DNA of 64,000 bases. Source: Deinococcus sp. KSM4-11 (lineage in GTDB: Bacteria; Deinococcota; Deinococci; Deinococcales; Deinococcaceae). The translations under genes and the position numbers were made by a program. The notes beneath the pieces were generated by a model. That model searched no databases, was not told the DNA's origin, and worked only from the letters and a program-made list of their open reading frames with translations. Location of the stretch: positions 496,001 through 560,000 of the forward strand of contig NZ_SSNX01000002.1 in NCBI RefSeq assembly GCF_004801415.1, read 5' to 3'. Every line of letters begins with the position of its first letter. Position 1 is the first letter of the stretch. Positions 40,101 to 49,892 of this stretch are shown here, piece after piece.

Positions 40101-40967
40101 ATGATTGACTCCGTTCAGCGCCCGCGCGCCCTTGATGTTGACACCCTTCCCGTGATGAGTACGCTGGCACGGTCTGCCTTCCCGATCGTGGGAGCGGCTG
40201 TCCTGGCGGGTGTGCTGGGCTACGTCGTGACCTCGGGGCAACCAAAGGTGTACCAGGCCGGAAGTTCCGTGCTGGTCAGCTCCAGCAACAACAACCAGCT
40301 GGGTGACAGCCTGTACTCGGCTCCGGCACTGCCTCAGGGCGCGCTGCGACAGGCCCTGATCTCTCCGGCAGTCGTGCTCGACGTGATCAGCCGAGTTCAA
40401 GCCTCCGGCCTGCCGCAGGGTCAGATCAGCACCATCGTGACCAGCCTGAAGAGCGAGATCACCGCCGACAGCGTCAAATCCCTTCAGCTCGTGACTGAGA
40501 ACGAGACGAACAACGGCGGCGTCTACACCATCAATGGCCGGGCGGGCACCCCCGCCGCCGCCCGCGTCCTGGCCAACGCCGCCGTGACCTCCCTGGTCGC
40601 CTGGGACACCAAGCGTGCCCAGGCCCGCATGGCCAAGGCCCGTGCCAGCCTCCAGCAGCAGCTGACGGCCTTGAACACCGAGACGCCCGACAACAACATC
40701 AATGCCTCGGCCTACCAGGACACCCGCGCCCGCCTGCTGCAGGATCTCGCCCTGGTCGGTGCGTCGGTCAGCAGCGCAGCCGGCACCCTGGACGTCGTCT
40801 CGCCAGCCATCGATCCGTCCGGCTCCGTCGCGCCCCGTCCGCTGCGCAGCGCGCTGCTCTCCGCCCTGCTGGCCATGCTGACCGCCACGGCCCTGGCCCT
40901 GCTGCTCGCGAACCTGCGCCAGACCCCCAGTACCGAGATGCGGCCTGAACGGTACACCGGCCGCTGA
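40101..40967 (+). CDS. Wzz/polysaccharide co-polymerase-like membrane protein without kinase domain
   Basis: 288 residues; ATG at 40101 with AAAAGGA upstream. One membrane helix near the N-terminus (SAFPIVGAAVLAGVLGYVV), a periplasmic-type domain with coiled-coil tendency (residues about 55-245, AQARMAKARASLQQQLTAL), and a second membrane helix (ALLSALLAMLTATALALLLAN). ASPAIDPSGSVAPRPLRSAL before the second helix fits the Pro-rich motif of Wzz/Wzc proteins. The BY-kinase domain and Tyr tail are absent. It would set polymer chain length. It closes the plus-strand operon. Confidence 0.8.
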   Translation: MIDSVQRPRALDVDTLPVMSTLARSAFPIVGAAVLAGVLGYVVTSGQPKVYQAGSSVLVSSSNNNQLGDSLYSAPALPQGALRQALISPAVVLDVISRVQASGLPQGQISTIVTSLKSEITADSVKSLQLVTENETNNGGVYTINGRAGTPAAARVLANAAVTSLVAWDTKRAQARMAKARASLQQQLTALNTETPDNNINASAYQDTRARLLQDLALVGASVSSAAGTLDVVSPAIDPSGSVAPRPLRSALLSALLAMLTATALALLLANLRQTPSTEMRPERYTGR

Positions 40968-41002
40968 CCGTAGCGGCGCCCTCTCAACCACGTCAAGCGT
41001 AG

Positions 41003-41034
41003 AGCCTCCCGATCTGATCGTCGGGAGGCTTCTC
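41003..41034. terminator. terminator hairpin between convergent genes
   Basis: A 10-base stem (41003-41012 with 41021-41030) with an 8-base loop, followed by TCTC. It lies 35 bases after the Wzz-like stop and 37 bases before the stop of the WD40 gene and may serve both. Confidence 0.65.
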
Positions 41035-41067
41035 ACTGGCCATCAGATGTGTGCAGCTCAGGCCCTC

Positions 41068-42051
41068 CTAGGGAGAACCGGTCTTCAGCTGCCAGAGGTT
41101 GACCTGTCGCACACTTCCGGCGGCAAGCAGGCCGCGCGTGCCGAAACTCAGGGCCTTGATGCTGTCCTGCATGCGGCCGACCTCACCGATCGCCTGGCCA
41201 TCCTGGGTATTCCAGGTCAGGATGCGGCTGTCTTCTGCGCCACTGGCGAGCACCGCGCCATCTTTCGAGAACGCCAGGCTCACCACGGGAGCCGTGTGGC
41301 CCTTCAAAGTGGCTCGCGCCGCGCTGTCCGCCACGTTCCACAGGCGGACACCCGTATCCCAGCTGGCACTGGCGAGGGTCCGTCCGTTTGGACTAAAGGC
41401 CACGGCACTCACGAAATCGCTGTGCCCTGTGAGGACGCGCTCCTGCGTCAGGGTCGCCAGCCGCCACAGCCGCACACTGCGGTCGCGGCTGCCGCTGGCG
41501 AGAAAGGTGCCTGTAGGATCGAACGCCACGGACGTCACGACATCGTCATGTCCGTTCAGGGTGCTCCTCAGGTTTCCGGACATGACATTCCAGAGCTGCA
41601 CCTTGTCCGCCGAACCGGGTAGAGGGTTTCCGCCACCACTTGCGAGGGTGCCACTGTCCGGACTGAAAGCCACCGACGTGACGTAGTACGCACCTGTCGC
41701 GCGATCCCACTTCTGCTGCCGGGACGGTACGTTCCACACCCGAACGTGCCCATCCGTCCCTGCCGTCGCCAGCCAGCGACCATCTGGGGAGAACGCCACG
41801 GCACTGATCCCGGCCGGTTGAACGAGTTGGCCCATCGCGTGGCCACTGCGTGTCCAGAGGTCGAGATGACCGGCGCTGTCACCTGTGGCCAAGACGTCGC
41901 CACGGGCGCTGAAGGCCACGCTCTGCACGGTGCCACTGCTGAGCGTGATCTGGGTGACTGGGGGGCTGGGCCGAGTGGATGCTGGAGCGGCGGCAAGGCT
42001 GGCACCCACCAGCAAGGGAAGAAGGAGTGTCCAGCGGTTCATGGTGGGCAT
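41068..42051 (-). CDS. secreted WD40-repeat beta-propeller protein
   Basis: 327 residues. ATG at 42051 has AGGTG seven bases upstream; GTG at 42060 and ATG at 42042 are alternatives. A signal peptide (NRWTLLLPLLVGASLAAAPA) precedes about seven WD40 repeats, each with VxSVAFSPDGxxLASGSxDxxVRLWN-like signatures (for example VTSVAFDPTGTFLASGSRDR and VSAVAFSPNGRTLASASWDT). No enzyme motif is present. Such propellers are protein- or ligand-binding platforms; being exported, it may work with the neighbouring surface lipoproteins. Confidence 0.85.
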   Translation of the reverse strand: MPTMNRWTLLLPLLVGASLAAAPASTRPSPPVTQITLSSGTVQSVAFSARGDVLATGDSAGHLDLWTRSGHAMGQLVQPAGISAVAFSPDGRWLATAGTDGHVRVWNVPSRQQKWDRATGAYYVTSVAFSPDSGTLASGGGNPLPGSADKVQLWNVMSGNLRSTLNGHDDVVTSVAFDPTGTFLASGSRDRSVRLWRLATLTQERVLTGHSDFVSAVAFSPNGRTLASASWDTGVRLWNVADSAARATLKGHTAPVVSLAFSKDGAVLASGAEDSRILTWNTQDGQAIGEVGRMQDSIKALSFGTRGLLAAGSVRQVNLWQLKTGSP

Positions 42052-42205
42052 GGTGGTCACCTAGGGGAAGGAAGAGGAAACTGCTCCCCTCCAGTGTGGA
42101 CGTCCTTGATGATGAAGCGCTGACCACGCATGATCGCGAACTCATGCGCCCCAGATGCTGGCCTGCGGCCTTCAATAGCTCAGTGTGGCCCGGTGGTCGC
42201 CCTCG

Positions 42206-42243
42206 ACAAATAAGGCCGCCCGCCAGCGTGAGCTGGTGGGCGG
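42206..42243 (-). terminator. terminator of the Big_2/malectin lipoprotein gene
   Basis: Stem of 6+5 base pairs with one mismatch (42216-42227 with 42232-42243) and a four-base loop. On the minus strand it is followed by CCTTATTTGT. It starts 18 bases after the stop at 42261. Confidence 0.7.
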
Positions 42244-42260
42244 TGGTGCGGTGTTGGTTG

Positions 42261-44801
42261 TTACTTCGGCTTGGCGAGCTTGATCAGACCGTTGCCGTTC
42301 GATTCATCGAGCAGCGCGACGTACAGGTTGCCGTTGGCGCGGTTCTCGGTGATGTCCAGCGGCGAGAGGGACGTGCCGTTCCCCGCGAAGGTCAGGCCAG
42401 CTACACCAGTCTGAACCCCGGTGTCAGGGATGTTGCCGGAACTGTCCGGCGTCAGGACAATCACGTCCTTGCCGACGCTGTAACGCACCACCAGCAGCTT
42501 GTCGTTGACGTTCTGGCCGCCTGCAGTGGTGTATTCCTCGATGGCACCGTCGGCCGAAGCATGGAGGCCGAAGTTGTAGGCGAAGCCCCGCCAGTTCGCA
42601 TCGGGCATGGTGCCGACCGGATAGCCGGCGTTCTGCCCGGACGCGACCACCTCGGCAGGATCGGTGACGTTGGTGGGATTCCCGCCGTTCATCACAAACT
42701 CGCAGCGCAGCGGGTTCGGGTGGCCGTAATAGCCACCCTTCACCACGCGGAACAGGTAGTCGTTCTGCACGGTCGCGTTGGTGAGCGGGGGAACAACCGG
42801 GCCATTGTAGGTGGTGCCGTTGGCGCACTGCGCCCCAGCGGTACTCCCAGGCGTGTTGCCACCGGCAGCCGAACCGTTGGTAGGCGTGTAGATGTTGCCG
42901 TTCTTGTGGAACACCAGGTCATACGCGTTCCGGATACCGGTCGCGTACAAGGTCAGGGGAGCGTTTGCGGCGTAGGAGTTATAGCCGCTGGAATCCGCGA
43001 CGTTGAGCGGCAGCGTCGACAGCTTGCTCAGGTCAAGCCGCAGCATGGCGCCGCTCAGCAGTGACTCGTCTCGGTTGCCCCACGTGGCGTCGCGCGCTCC
43101 CATGGCGGAGTTGCTGCCCTGCATGAAGTACAGCACGCCCGCTTCCTTCGGGTTGAAGTTCACGGAGTTGGTCATGTGATCCTTCACCGAGCGGGGCAGG
43201 CCGATCACGTAGTCCTGCACGGTATCCAGGTTCGGACCGCTCAGGAGGGTAATCTTGCCCGTGAAGTTCGCGGGCGGGTTGGACTTGTCGAGCACGTTGT
43301 AAAAGGCGTTGTTGCTGATCCATAGCTTCAGGTTGTCGGCGGTGGAGCTGGGATCGAACTTCAGGCCGATCACGGTGCGCGGGCCCTGTGCATTGATCAG
43401 GCCCTTGAGGATCTCCGGGGTGCCCAGCGTGCCGTCGGCGTTGATGGCAAAGCGCAGAATCTCCCCGGTCAGGGTCGAGGCATAGAGCTTCCCGTCCGGG
43501 CCCATCTCGACGGAGGTGTAGGCATACGTCGTGGGCACGGTGGGCAGATTCACCTGGGTGAAGGCCAGGCCACCCGTGTTGTTGCTCGCCGTGCCGGTCG
43601 TGAAGGTCGTCTCGTAGGGCAACAGCAGGAGACCGTTCACGTCTTTCACGCCGCTGCTGATCCTCAGGCGGTATTTGGTGTTCTCTTTGAGGGTCGCCGT
43701 GGGCTTCACCACGATGACGTCCCCGCCGCCCGAGGTGTTCGGGGAAATCGCCACGGCGGTGCCCGTCACGTCTTCCTTGAGGCTGACGGTGCTGCTGGTC
43801 AGCGTGGTGGAATCCAGCCCGCTGCCCTTGGCACCCGTACTGGCGATGACGTTCAGTTCCGCGCTGAATGACCCAGCCGGGTTGAACATGGTCTGTCCTT
43901 CCTGCGGGGTGGGCGTGGCGACGCTCGGGCGGTTTCCGGGGGCGATGATCACGTAATCGAGCTTGGTGTTTGTACCGCCGATGGCGTCGACCGTGATGCG
44001 ACCGTCACTGACCGTGACCCGACGGGTGATGCTGGTGAAGTGCTGGGTGGCCGTCGGCGTGAAGGCCGTGATGGTTGGCTGGCTCTCCACATTGATGACA
44101 TGTTTGGAATCCACTGAGTTGCTGGCATCGCCCACGGCGACCGTCACGGTGTAGGTGCCGTTGGGCACCTTGTACTCCCACGCGGCTGGTGTGGCCACGC
44201 CGCCCTGGCTAGAGCTGCCGGCCACGTACTGCATGTGGATCAGGGTGTTCAACCGGGCGTCCACGCCGGCGATCGCGCGGTCACGGGTGTTCGCGCTGAT
44301 GTTCAGGCCCGTATGCGTACCCTGCGTGACCCAGCCGTAGCCGGTCGCGTCGGAGTAGGCGCCGCCGCTGTCGACCACATACCCGGCGGGCGCGGTTGAG
44401 GTCGACGGCTGGAAGTTGATCTTCACGCCCTCGCTTGGGAAGGCGGTCGGGTCGACCTTGACCGTAGCCGTGCCACTCTGGCCCGTGTCCGTCGTAGAGG
44501 TGGCGGTGATGGTTGCAGTGCCGGCCTTGATGCCCTTGGCCACGCCGTTGCCGTCCACAGTGACAATGGTGGTATCGCTCGACTTCCAGGTCACAGCCTG
44601 ACTGAAGGATCCCGTACCTGTCACCGTGGCGCTGAAGGCCACAGTGTCGGCGGGACGCACAGTGGCGTTCGGAGGCGACACACTGACACCAGTGACAGTG
44701 CCGCTCGATCCGCCGGGCGGGTTGCACGCCGTCATCAGGGCGGTCAGGAGGAAGGCGGAGGCGGTGATCTGGCGGGCGGGCAGGCTGGAGAGTCGTCTCA
44801 T
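42261..44801 (-). CDS. lipoprotein with Big_2, malectin-like, Big_5-like and sugar-dehydrogenase-like propeller domains
   Basis: 846 residues from ATG at 44801 (44846 possible). Lipoprotein signal ending LLTALMTAC. One Big_2 domain (VTGVSVSPPNATVRPADTV...VTWKSSDTTIVTVDG) lies at about 35-120. A malectin-like domain follows (VKINFQPSTSTAPAGYVVDS, NGTYTVTVAVGDAS, LDYVIIAPGN) at about 130-275, then a Big_5-like domain (LKEDVTGTAVAISPN, LKENTKYRLRI) at about 280-390. The C-terminal 430 residues look like the quinoprotein soluble aldose dehydrogenase propeller (YTSVEMGPDGKLYASTLTG, YATGIRNAYDLVFHKNGNIY, RVVKGGYYGHPNPLRC). An extracellular sugar-binding protein with possible oxidase activity; cofactor ligands were not checked. 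Confidence 0.78.
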   Translation of the reverse strand: MRRLSSLPARQITASAFLLTALMTACNPPGGSSGTVTGVSVSPPNATVRPADTVAFSATVTGTGSFSQAVTWKSSDTTIVTVDGNGVAKGIKAGTATITATSTTDTGQSGTATVKVDPTAFPSEGVKINFQPSTSTAPAGYVVDSGGAYSDATGYGWVTQGTHTGLNISANTRDRAIAGVDARLNTLIHMQYVAGSSSQGGVATPAAWEYKVPNGTYTVTVAVGDASNSVDSKHVINVESQPTITAFTPTATQHFTSITRRVTVSDGRITVDAIGGTNTKLDYVIIAPGNRPSVATPTPQEGQTMFNPAGSFSAELNVIASTGAKGSGLDSTTLTSSTVSLKEDVTGTAVAISPNTSGGGDVIVVKPTATLKENTKYRLRISSGVKDVNGLLLLPYETTFTTGTASNNTGGLAFTQVNLPTVPTTYAYTSVEMGPDGKLYASTLTGEILRFAINADGTLGTPEILKGLINAQGPRTVIGLKFDPSSTADNLKLWISNNAFYNVLDKSNPPANFTGKITLLSGPNLDTVQDYVIGLPRSVKDHMTNSVNFNPKEAGVLYFMQGSNSAMGARDATWGNRDESLLSGAMLRLDLSKLSTLPLNVADSSGYNSYAANAPLTLYATGIRNAYDLVFHKNGNIYTPTNGSAAGGNTPGSTAGAQCANGTTYNGPVVPPLTNATVQNDYLFRVVKGGYYGHPNPLRCEFVMNGGNPTNVTDPAEVVASGQNAGYPVGTMPDANWRGFAYNFGLHASADGAIEEYTTAGGQNVNDKLLVVRYSVGKDVIVLTPDSSGNIPDTGVQTGVAGLTFAGNGTSLSPLDITENRANGNLYVALLDESNGNGLIKLAKPK

Positions 44802-45000
44802 CAGAGGGGAAAAATCCTTTGTGGGGGTGCGGGGCAAGGGCGCCACGGGCCGGATTTAGGTGTGCAAGCCGGTGGCGGGCCGTCTGGGCGAGGCTAGCGG
44901 CCCCATCGCTAAGCAATCGCTTCACTTGCACGCCCCACACGTTCATGAAGGCTGACTTCAGGCTTGCTGAGAGTCGCCTGAGCGGCCATGACGGCTTCGG

Positions 45001-46407
45001 TCAGTGCACGAAACGCCGCGCGAGTTCCTCGAGCTGGCGTAGGGTGGCCTGCACCTCGTCCGGGCTGGGGGCTTCCACGTACAGCCGCACCACCGGCTCG
45101 GTGCCCGAGGCGCGTACCATGCCGAAGCCTCCGTCGAAGACCAGTTTCACGCCATCGAGCGTCACGACCTCCGTGACTGGGTGGTGGAGCAGCGCCTTCG
45201 TGGCCATAGTGGCCTGCTTCAGTCCCTCGCGGTCGAGGTCGCCCGACAGGTGAAGATCCACGCGGTCGTAATGGTGCTGCATGCCGGTCAGCGCCTCGAT
45301 CTCCGCGAACTGCTCTCCGAGGCCCTTGCCACTCGCCGCGACCGTCTCCAGCAGCAGCAGGCCATTGAAGAGCCCATCACGTTCCGGCAGCCAGCCCTGG
45401 ACGCCGATTCCGCCCGATTCCTCCCCGCCGATCAGCACGGCCTTCGCGGGATCGGCGTCGCCCTCCAGGAAGGCTTCGGTGATGTACTTGAAGCCCACCG
45501 GGGTCTGCACGACTTCCAGTCCGTGGTGGTCGGCCAGCCGCTGGATGATGCCGCTGGTCGACACCGTGCGGATCACGCGGCCGCGCTTGCCCTGCTTCGC
45601 GAGGTGGTGCAGCAGCACGGCAAAGATCTGGTGCGAGTTGAAGAAGCGGCCGCCAGCGAGCACCGCGCCCACCCGGTCGGCGTCCCCGTCGGTGATCACC
45701 GCGAAGGCCGGCCCGGGCACGTCCCGCATGGCGTCCATCGTGGCGCCGAGGTTCGACTCGATCGGTTCGGGATTGACGCCCCCGAACAGGGGGCTGGGGG
45801 TGTTCCGCAGGCCGTGGAACGGCACCGTCAGGAAACGCGCCGCGAAGGTTTCCAGCCAGCCGCTCGCGGCCCCGTGCATGGCGTCGTGGTACAGCGGTAC
45901 GCCCGCCCGGTTGATCGCGCCCAGGTCGATGTGTTCACTGATCGCCCGCAGGTACTCCTCCTGCACGGACGTCTCGGTCAGGGTGCCGCCCGGTGCTGGG
46001 GCCGCGGGCGCGTCGATGCGGCGCTCGACCTCGCTCACCAGGGCGGGAGTGGCGCTTCCCCCGTATGGGCCCTTGAGTTTGTAGCCCTGGTAGATCGGCG
46101 GGTTGTGGCTGGCGGTGATCATCACGCCGCCCGCCCGCCCCTCGGTCTTCACCGCATACGACAGCGCGGGCGTGGGCGTCGGCCCCTTCAGGAGCGTCAC
46201 GTCCAGCCCGGCCGCCTGCAGGGTCTCGGCGGCCGCTCGCGCGAAGCGGTCACCGAGAAAGCGCGTGTCGTGCGCCACGGCCGCCGTCGTCCCGCCCGTC
46301 TCCTTGAGGGCCAGCGCGTGGGCCAGCGCCACGCGGCGCGTATTGGCGACCGTGAACTCGTCGGCGATCACGCCTCGCCAGCCATCCGTACCGAATGTCA
46401 ACTTCAT
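45001..46407 (-). CDS. alpha-D-phosphohexomutase (phosphomannomutase/phosphoglucomutase)
   Basis: 468 residues; ATG at 46407 gives the canonical opening [18 protein letters not shown]. All four domain signatures are present: the phosphoserine loop TASHNPP, the metal-binding loop DGDADR, the sugar-specificity loop GEESGGIG and the phosphate-binding loop [10 protein letters not shown]. It interconverts hexose-6-phosphate and hexose-1-phosphate. Beside manC it is best read as the source of mannose-1-phosphate, although glucose-1-phosphate is equally possible for this family. It is divergent from manC across 149 bases. Confidence 0.9.
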   Translation of the reverse strand: MKLTFGTDGWRGVIADEFTVANTRRVALAHALALKETGGTTAAVAHDTRFLGDRFARAAAETLQAAGLDVTLLKGPTPTPALSYAVKTEGRAGGVMITASHNPPIYQGYKLKGPYGGSATPALVSEVERRIDAPAAPAPGGTLTETSVQEEYLRAISEHIDLGAINRAGVPLYHDAMHGAASGWLETFAARFLTVPFHGLRNTPSPLFGGVNPEPIESNLGATMDAMRDVPGPAFAVITDGDADRVGAVLAGGRFFNSHQIFAVLLHHLAKQGKRGRVIRTVSTSGIIQRLADHHGLEVVQTPVGFKYITEAFLEGDADPAKAVLIGGEESGGIGVQGWLPERDGLFNGLLLLETVAASGKGLGEQFAEIEALTGMQHHYDRVDLHLSGDLDREGLKQATMATKALLHHPVTEVVTLDGVKLVFDGGFGMVRASGTEPVVRLYVEAPSPDEVQATLRQLEELARRFVH

Positions 46408-46556
46408 CACCCGACAGGGTAGCCTGTCAGGGGAAGCGCTTCCCGAGAATGTTCCCATCGTTCGGGGGCCGTCGGTGCCATCATGGGGGGGGCTGCAGCG
46501 GCCCCGCGCGGGCACGCTCCTCCCTCCCGATCTCACCGTCCCAACAAGGAGTGACG

Positions 46557-47612
46557 ATGTTCTACCCGGTGATCCTGGCTGGTGGCAGCGGCGAGCGGTT
46601 CTGGCCCCTGTCCCGCAAAAGCAAACCCAAGCAGTTCCTGACCCTCGAAACGGGCGGCCGTTCCCTGATTCAGGTGACCGCCGCCCGCCTGAGTGCCCTG
46701 AGTGACGGTATGGAGCAGTTGATGGTCGTCACCGCGAACGACCAGCGCAGCAACGTTCTGGAGCATCTGCCGGACCTGCCCCTGGAAAACCTGCTGGTCG
46801 AACCCGTCGCGCGCGACACGGCCGCCGCGATCCTGTACGGCGCGCTCACCATTGCCAAGGACGACCCGGACGCCATCATGGGCGTCTTTCCGGCCGATCA
46901 CCGCGTGGACGATCCGGAGGCCTTCAACGCCGTGATTCAGAAGGCCGTGGCGCACGCCACGGCACACGACGACCTGATCACCATCGGCATGACGCCCGCC
47001 TACCCTGCCACCGGCTACGGCTACATCGAGCTCGGCGCGGAGGTCGGCAGCGGCATCCACCGCGTGGCGCGTTTCACCGAGAAGCCCGACGCCGACACGG
47101 CCCGGGCGTTCCTGGCGACCGGCAACTTCATGTGGAACTCCGGCATGTTCATCTGGCGGGTGCAGAGCATTCTCAGGGCCTTCGAGACGCTGGTGCCGGA
47201 GCTGTACACCCCGATGGCCGAGGCCGCGAAAGTCCGGGGCGGTCTGCGCGCCGTGTACCCGAACCTGCCGAAGATCAGCGTCGATTACGCGATCATGGAA
47301 CGGGCCCAGAACGTGGTCGTGATTCCCGCCTCCTTCGGCTGGGACGACCTGGGCGACTGGAACGCCCTGGAACGCCTGCTCAAGGGGGACGGCAGCAACG
47401 TCACGGTGGGGCGCACCGTCAGCCTCGATACCGGCGGGGCGATCATGTACACCACCGGCGGCGACGATCTGATCGCCACCATCGGCCTGGAGGATGTGGT
47501 CGTGGTGCGCGCCGGAGACGTCACCCTGGTCGTGCGCAAGGACCGCACGCAGGACATCAAGCAGGTCGTGCAGCAGCTCAAGAAGTCCCCCGAGCTCGAA
47601 CGCTTCGCGTGA
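46557..47612 (+). CDS. manC: mannose-1-phosphate guanylyltransferase
   Basis: 351 residues; ATG at 46557 with AAGGAG upstream. Nucleotidyltransferase signature [22 protein letters not shown] at the N-terminus, FPADHRV for the metal Asp, TGYGYIELG and FTEKP for the sugar site, WNSGMFIWR, and a C-terminal left-handed helix part. The isomerase (cupin) domain of type-II enzymes is absent. It makes GDP-mannose, the precursor for Gmd and Fcl two genes downstream. Confidence 0.93.
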   Translation: MFYPVILAGGSGERFWPLSRKSKPKQFLTLETGGRSLIQVTAARLSALSDGMEQLMVVTANDQRSNVLEHLPDLPLENLLVEPVARDTAAAILYGALTIAKDDPDAIMGVFPADHRVDDPEAFNAVIQKAVAHATAHDDLITIGMTPAYPATGYGYIELGAEVGSGIHRVARFTEKPDADTARAFLATGNFMWNSGMFIWRVQSILRAFETLVPELYTPMAEAAKVRGGLRAVYPNLPKISVDYAIMERAQNVVVIPASFGWDDLGDWNALERLLKGDGSNVTVGRTVSLDTGGAIMYTTGGDDLIATIGLEDVVVVRAGDVTLVVRKDRTQDIKQVVQQLKKSPELERFA

Positions 47613-47684
47613 CGTGGCGTCTGCCCCCGCCGGGGGAACAGCCGGAGCGCTGAGCAGCGCTGACCCCCCTGTTAAGCTCCGGGT

Positions 47685-48755
47685 ATGACCACGCTTTCAC
47701 CGCCCGCCCCGCTCACCGTGCTCGTCACGGGCGGGGCGGGCTACATCGGTTCCACGGTCTGTTCGGCGCTGGAAGACCGTGGCCACACGCCGGTCGTGCT
47801 GGACTCGTTGGTGCAGGGCCGTGAGGAATTCACGCGCGGCCGCCCCTTCTACCGCGGGGACATTGCGGACACGGCCCTCGTGGAGCGGATCCTGGAGGCG
47901 CACCCGCAGATCGGCGCGGTGATTCATCTCGCGGCCCTGATCGTGGTGCCGGAGTCGGTGGAGCAGCCGGGCCGCTACTACCGGGCGAACGTCGCGGGCG
48001 CCCTGGCCCTGTTCGATACCCTGATCGGGCGGGGCGTGCGGCGGCTGCTCTTCTCATCCAGCGCCGCCGTCTACGACGCCTCGGCCACCATGACCGTGTC
48101 GGAAGACAGCCCCCTGCGGCCCCTGAGCCCCTATGCCCGTACCAAGGCGATGACCGAGCAGATCCTGGAGGACGTGTGCCGCGCGGGCGGCGCCCGTGGG
48201 ATTGCCCTGCGGTACTTCAACCCGGTCGGGGCCGATCCGCAGCTGCGTTCCGGGCCGTACCTGCGCCAGCCGTCACACGTGCTGGGCCGCATCATGGAGG
48301 CCGCCGCCGGGCGCTCGCCCGTGTTCAACATCACCGGCACGGATTTCGATACCCGTGACGGGACAGGCCTGCGCGACTACATTCACGTCTGGGATCTGGC
48401 GCAGGCGCATGTGCAGGCGGTGGAGTCCTTCGATGTGATCTTCGCCAGGGCCGCCACAGCGGGCATGGACGACACCTTCCTGCCGATCAACCTCGGCACC
48501 GGGCAGGGCGTGACGGTTCGCGAACTCGTGCAGGCGTTCGGAAGGGCGTCTGGTGTGCCCCTGACTGCGGGCAAGGCGCCCCGTCGGCCCGGCGACTCGG
48601 CCGGAGCGTGCGCCGTGATCGACCGGGCGCGCACCCTGATGGACTGGGCACCGCAGCTGTCCACCGAGCAGGCAATCCGCGACGCGCTCGCGTGGGAGCG
48701 CCACCGCGCCACGGTGCTCGCCGGTGTTGAGCCGTCGCGCGCCCCATTAGCGTGA
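47685..48755 (+). CDS. galE: UDP-glucose 4-epimerase
   Basis: 356 residues; ATG at 47685. Extended SDR: VLVTGGAGYIGSTVCSALE, HLAALIVVPESVEQP, FSSSAAVY (Ser), YARTKAMTE (Tyr/Lys), RYFNPVGADP, and FDTRDGTGLRDYIHVWDLA, the GalE signature near the sugar site. It interconverts UDP-glucose and UDP-galactose, possibly the substrate of the WbaP-type transferase. It lies between manC and gmd in the same direction. Confidence 0.92.
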   Translation: MTTLSPPAPLTVLVTGGAGYIGSTVCSALEDRGHTPVVLDSLVQGREEFTRGRPFYRGDIADTALVERILEAHPQIGAVIHLAALIVVPESVEQPGRYYRANVAGALALFDTLIGRGVRRLLFSSSAAVYDASATMTVSEDSPLRPLSPYARTKAMTEQILEDVCRAGGARGIALRYFNPVGADPQLRSGPYLRQPSHVLGRIMEAAAGRSPVFNITGTDFDTRDGTGLRDYIHVWDLAQAHVQAVESFDVIFARAATAGMDDTFLPINLGTGQGVTVRELVQAFGRASGVPLTAGKAPRRPGDSAGACAVIDRARTLMDWAPQLSTEQAIRDALAWERHRATVLAGVEPSRAPLA

Positions 48756-48845
48756 CAGTAACGCGAAGTGTGGCCTGATACGGCACAGTAGGCGGCCAGC
48801 ACACGCGGCCATACCGGAGCCGCTCGGAAGGACAGGAGTTACACC

Positions 48846-49892
48846 ATGAAGAAAGCACTGCTGACGGGAATCACTGGACAGGACGGCTCGTACCTGACCG
48901 AACTGCTGCTCTCCAAGGGCTATGAAGTGCACGGCATCATCCGCCGCGCCTCGACCTTCAACACAGACCGCATCGACCACCTGTACAAAGATCCCCACGA
49001 GAGCGGCGCGAAGATGCTCCTGCACTACGGTGACCTCTCGGATGCCAGCGGCCTGCGCCTCCTGATCGAACGTGTCCAGCCCGACGAGGTGTACAACCTG
49101 GGCGCACAGAGCCACGTGAAGGTCAGCTACGACCAGGCCGAGTACACCGCCGACGTGACCGGCCTGGGCACCCTGAGATTGCTGGAAGCCATCCGTGACT
49201 ATCAGGACCGCACGGGCAAGCAGGTGCGCTTCTACCAGGCCAGCTCCAGCGAGATGTTCGGGGCCGCGCCCCCACCGCAGGGCCTGCACACGCCCTTCCA
49301 CCCGCGCAGCCCCTACGCGGTCGCCAAGGTGTACTCGTACTGGCAGACCGTGAACCACCGCGAGGCGTACGACATGTACTCCTGCAACGGCATCCTGTTC
49401 AACCACGAGTCCCCCCGGCGCGGCGAGACCTTCGTGACCCGCAAGATCACCCGCGCGGTCGGCCGCATCAAGCTGGGCCTGCAGCCCAAGCTGTACCTGG
49501 GCAACCTGGAAGCCAAGCGCGACTGGGGCCACGCCCGCGACTACGTGGAAGCCATGTGGATGATGCTCCAGCAGGACAGCCCCCGCGACTACTGCATCGC
49601 GACCGGCGAGGCGTACTCGGTGCGGGAGTTCGCGCAGCGGGCCTTCGACCTCGTGGGCCTGGACGCCGACGAGTACATCGAGATCGATCCCCGCTACTTC
49701 CGCCCGGCCGAAGTGGATTACCTGCTCGGCGACGCCACCGAAACCCGCGAGGCGCTTGGCTGGACGCCCAAGACGTCCTTCGCGCAGCTCGTGCAGGAAA
49801 TGGTCGACCATGACCTGGAACTCGCCACGCAGGAACGCACCCTGATCGACGCTGGCCACCAGATCGCCCTCAAGGGCGTGGGGAACACCTGA
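48846..49892 (+). CDS. gmd: GDP-mannose 4,6-dehydratase
   Basis: 348 residues; ATG at 48846, GGAGTT upstream. [20 protein letters not shown], the [19 protein letters not shown]-binding region, [20 protein letters not shown] (Ser/Glu) and [10 protein letters not shown] (Tyr/Lys) are diagnostic, followed by [17 protein letters not shown]. It makes GDP-4-keto-6-deoxymannose, the substrate of the overlapping fcl. Confidence 0.95.
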   Translation: MKKALLTGITGQDGSYLTELLLSKGYEVHGIIRRASTFNTDRIDHLYKDPHESGAKMLLHYGDLSDASGLRLLIERVQPDEVYNLGAQSHVKVSYDQAEYTADVTGLGTLRLLEAIRDYQDRTGKQVRFYQASSSEMFGAAPPPQGLHTPFHPRSPYAVAKVYSYWQTVNHREAYDMYSCNGILFNHESPRRGETFVTRKITRAVGRIKLGLQPKLYLGNLEAKRDWGHARDYVEAMWMMLQQDSPRDYCIATGEAYSVREFAQRAFDLVGLDADEYIEIDPRYFRPAEVDYLLGDATETREALGWTPKTSFAQLVQEMVDHDLELATQERTLIDAGHQIALKGVGNT

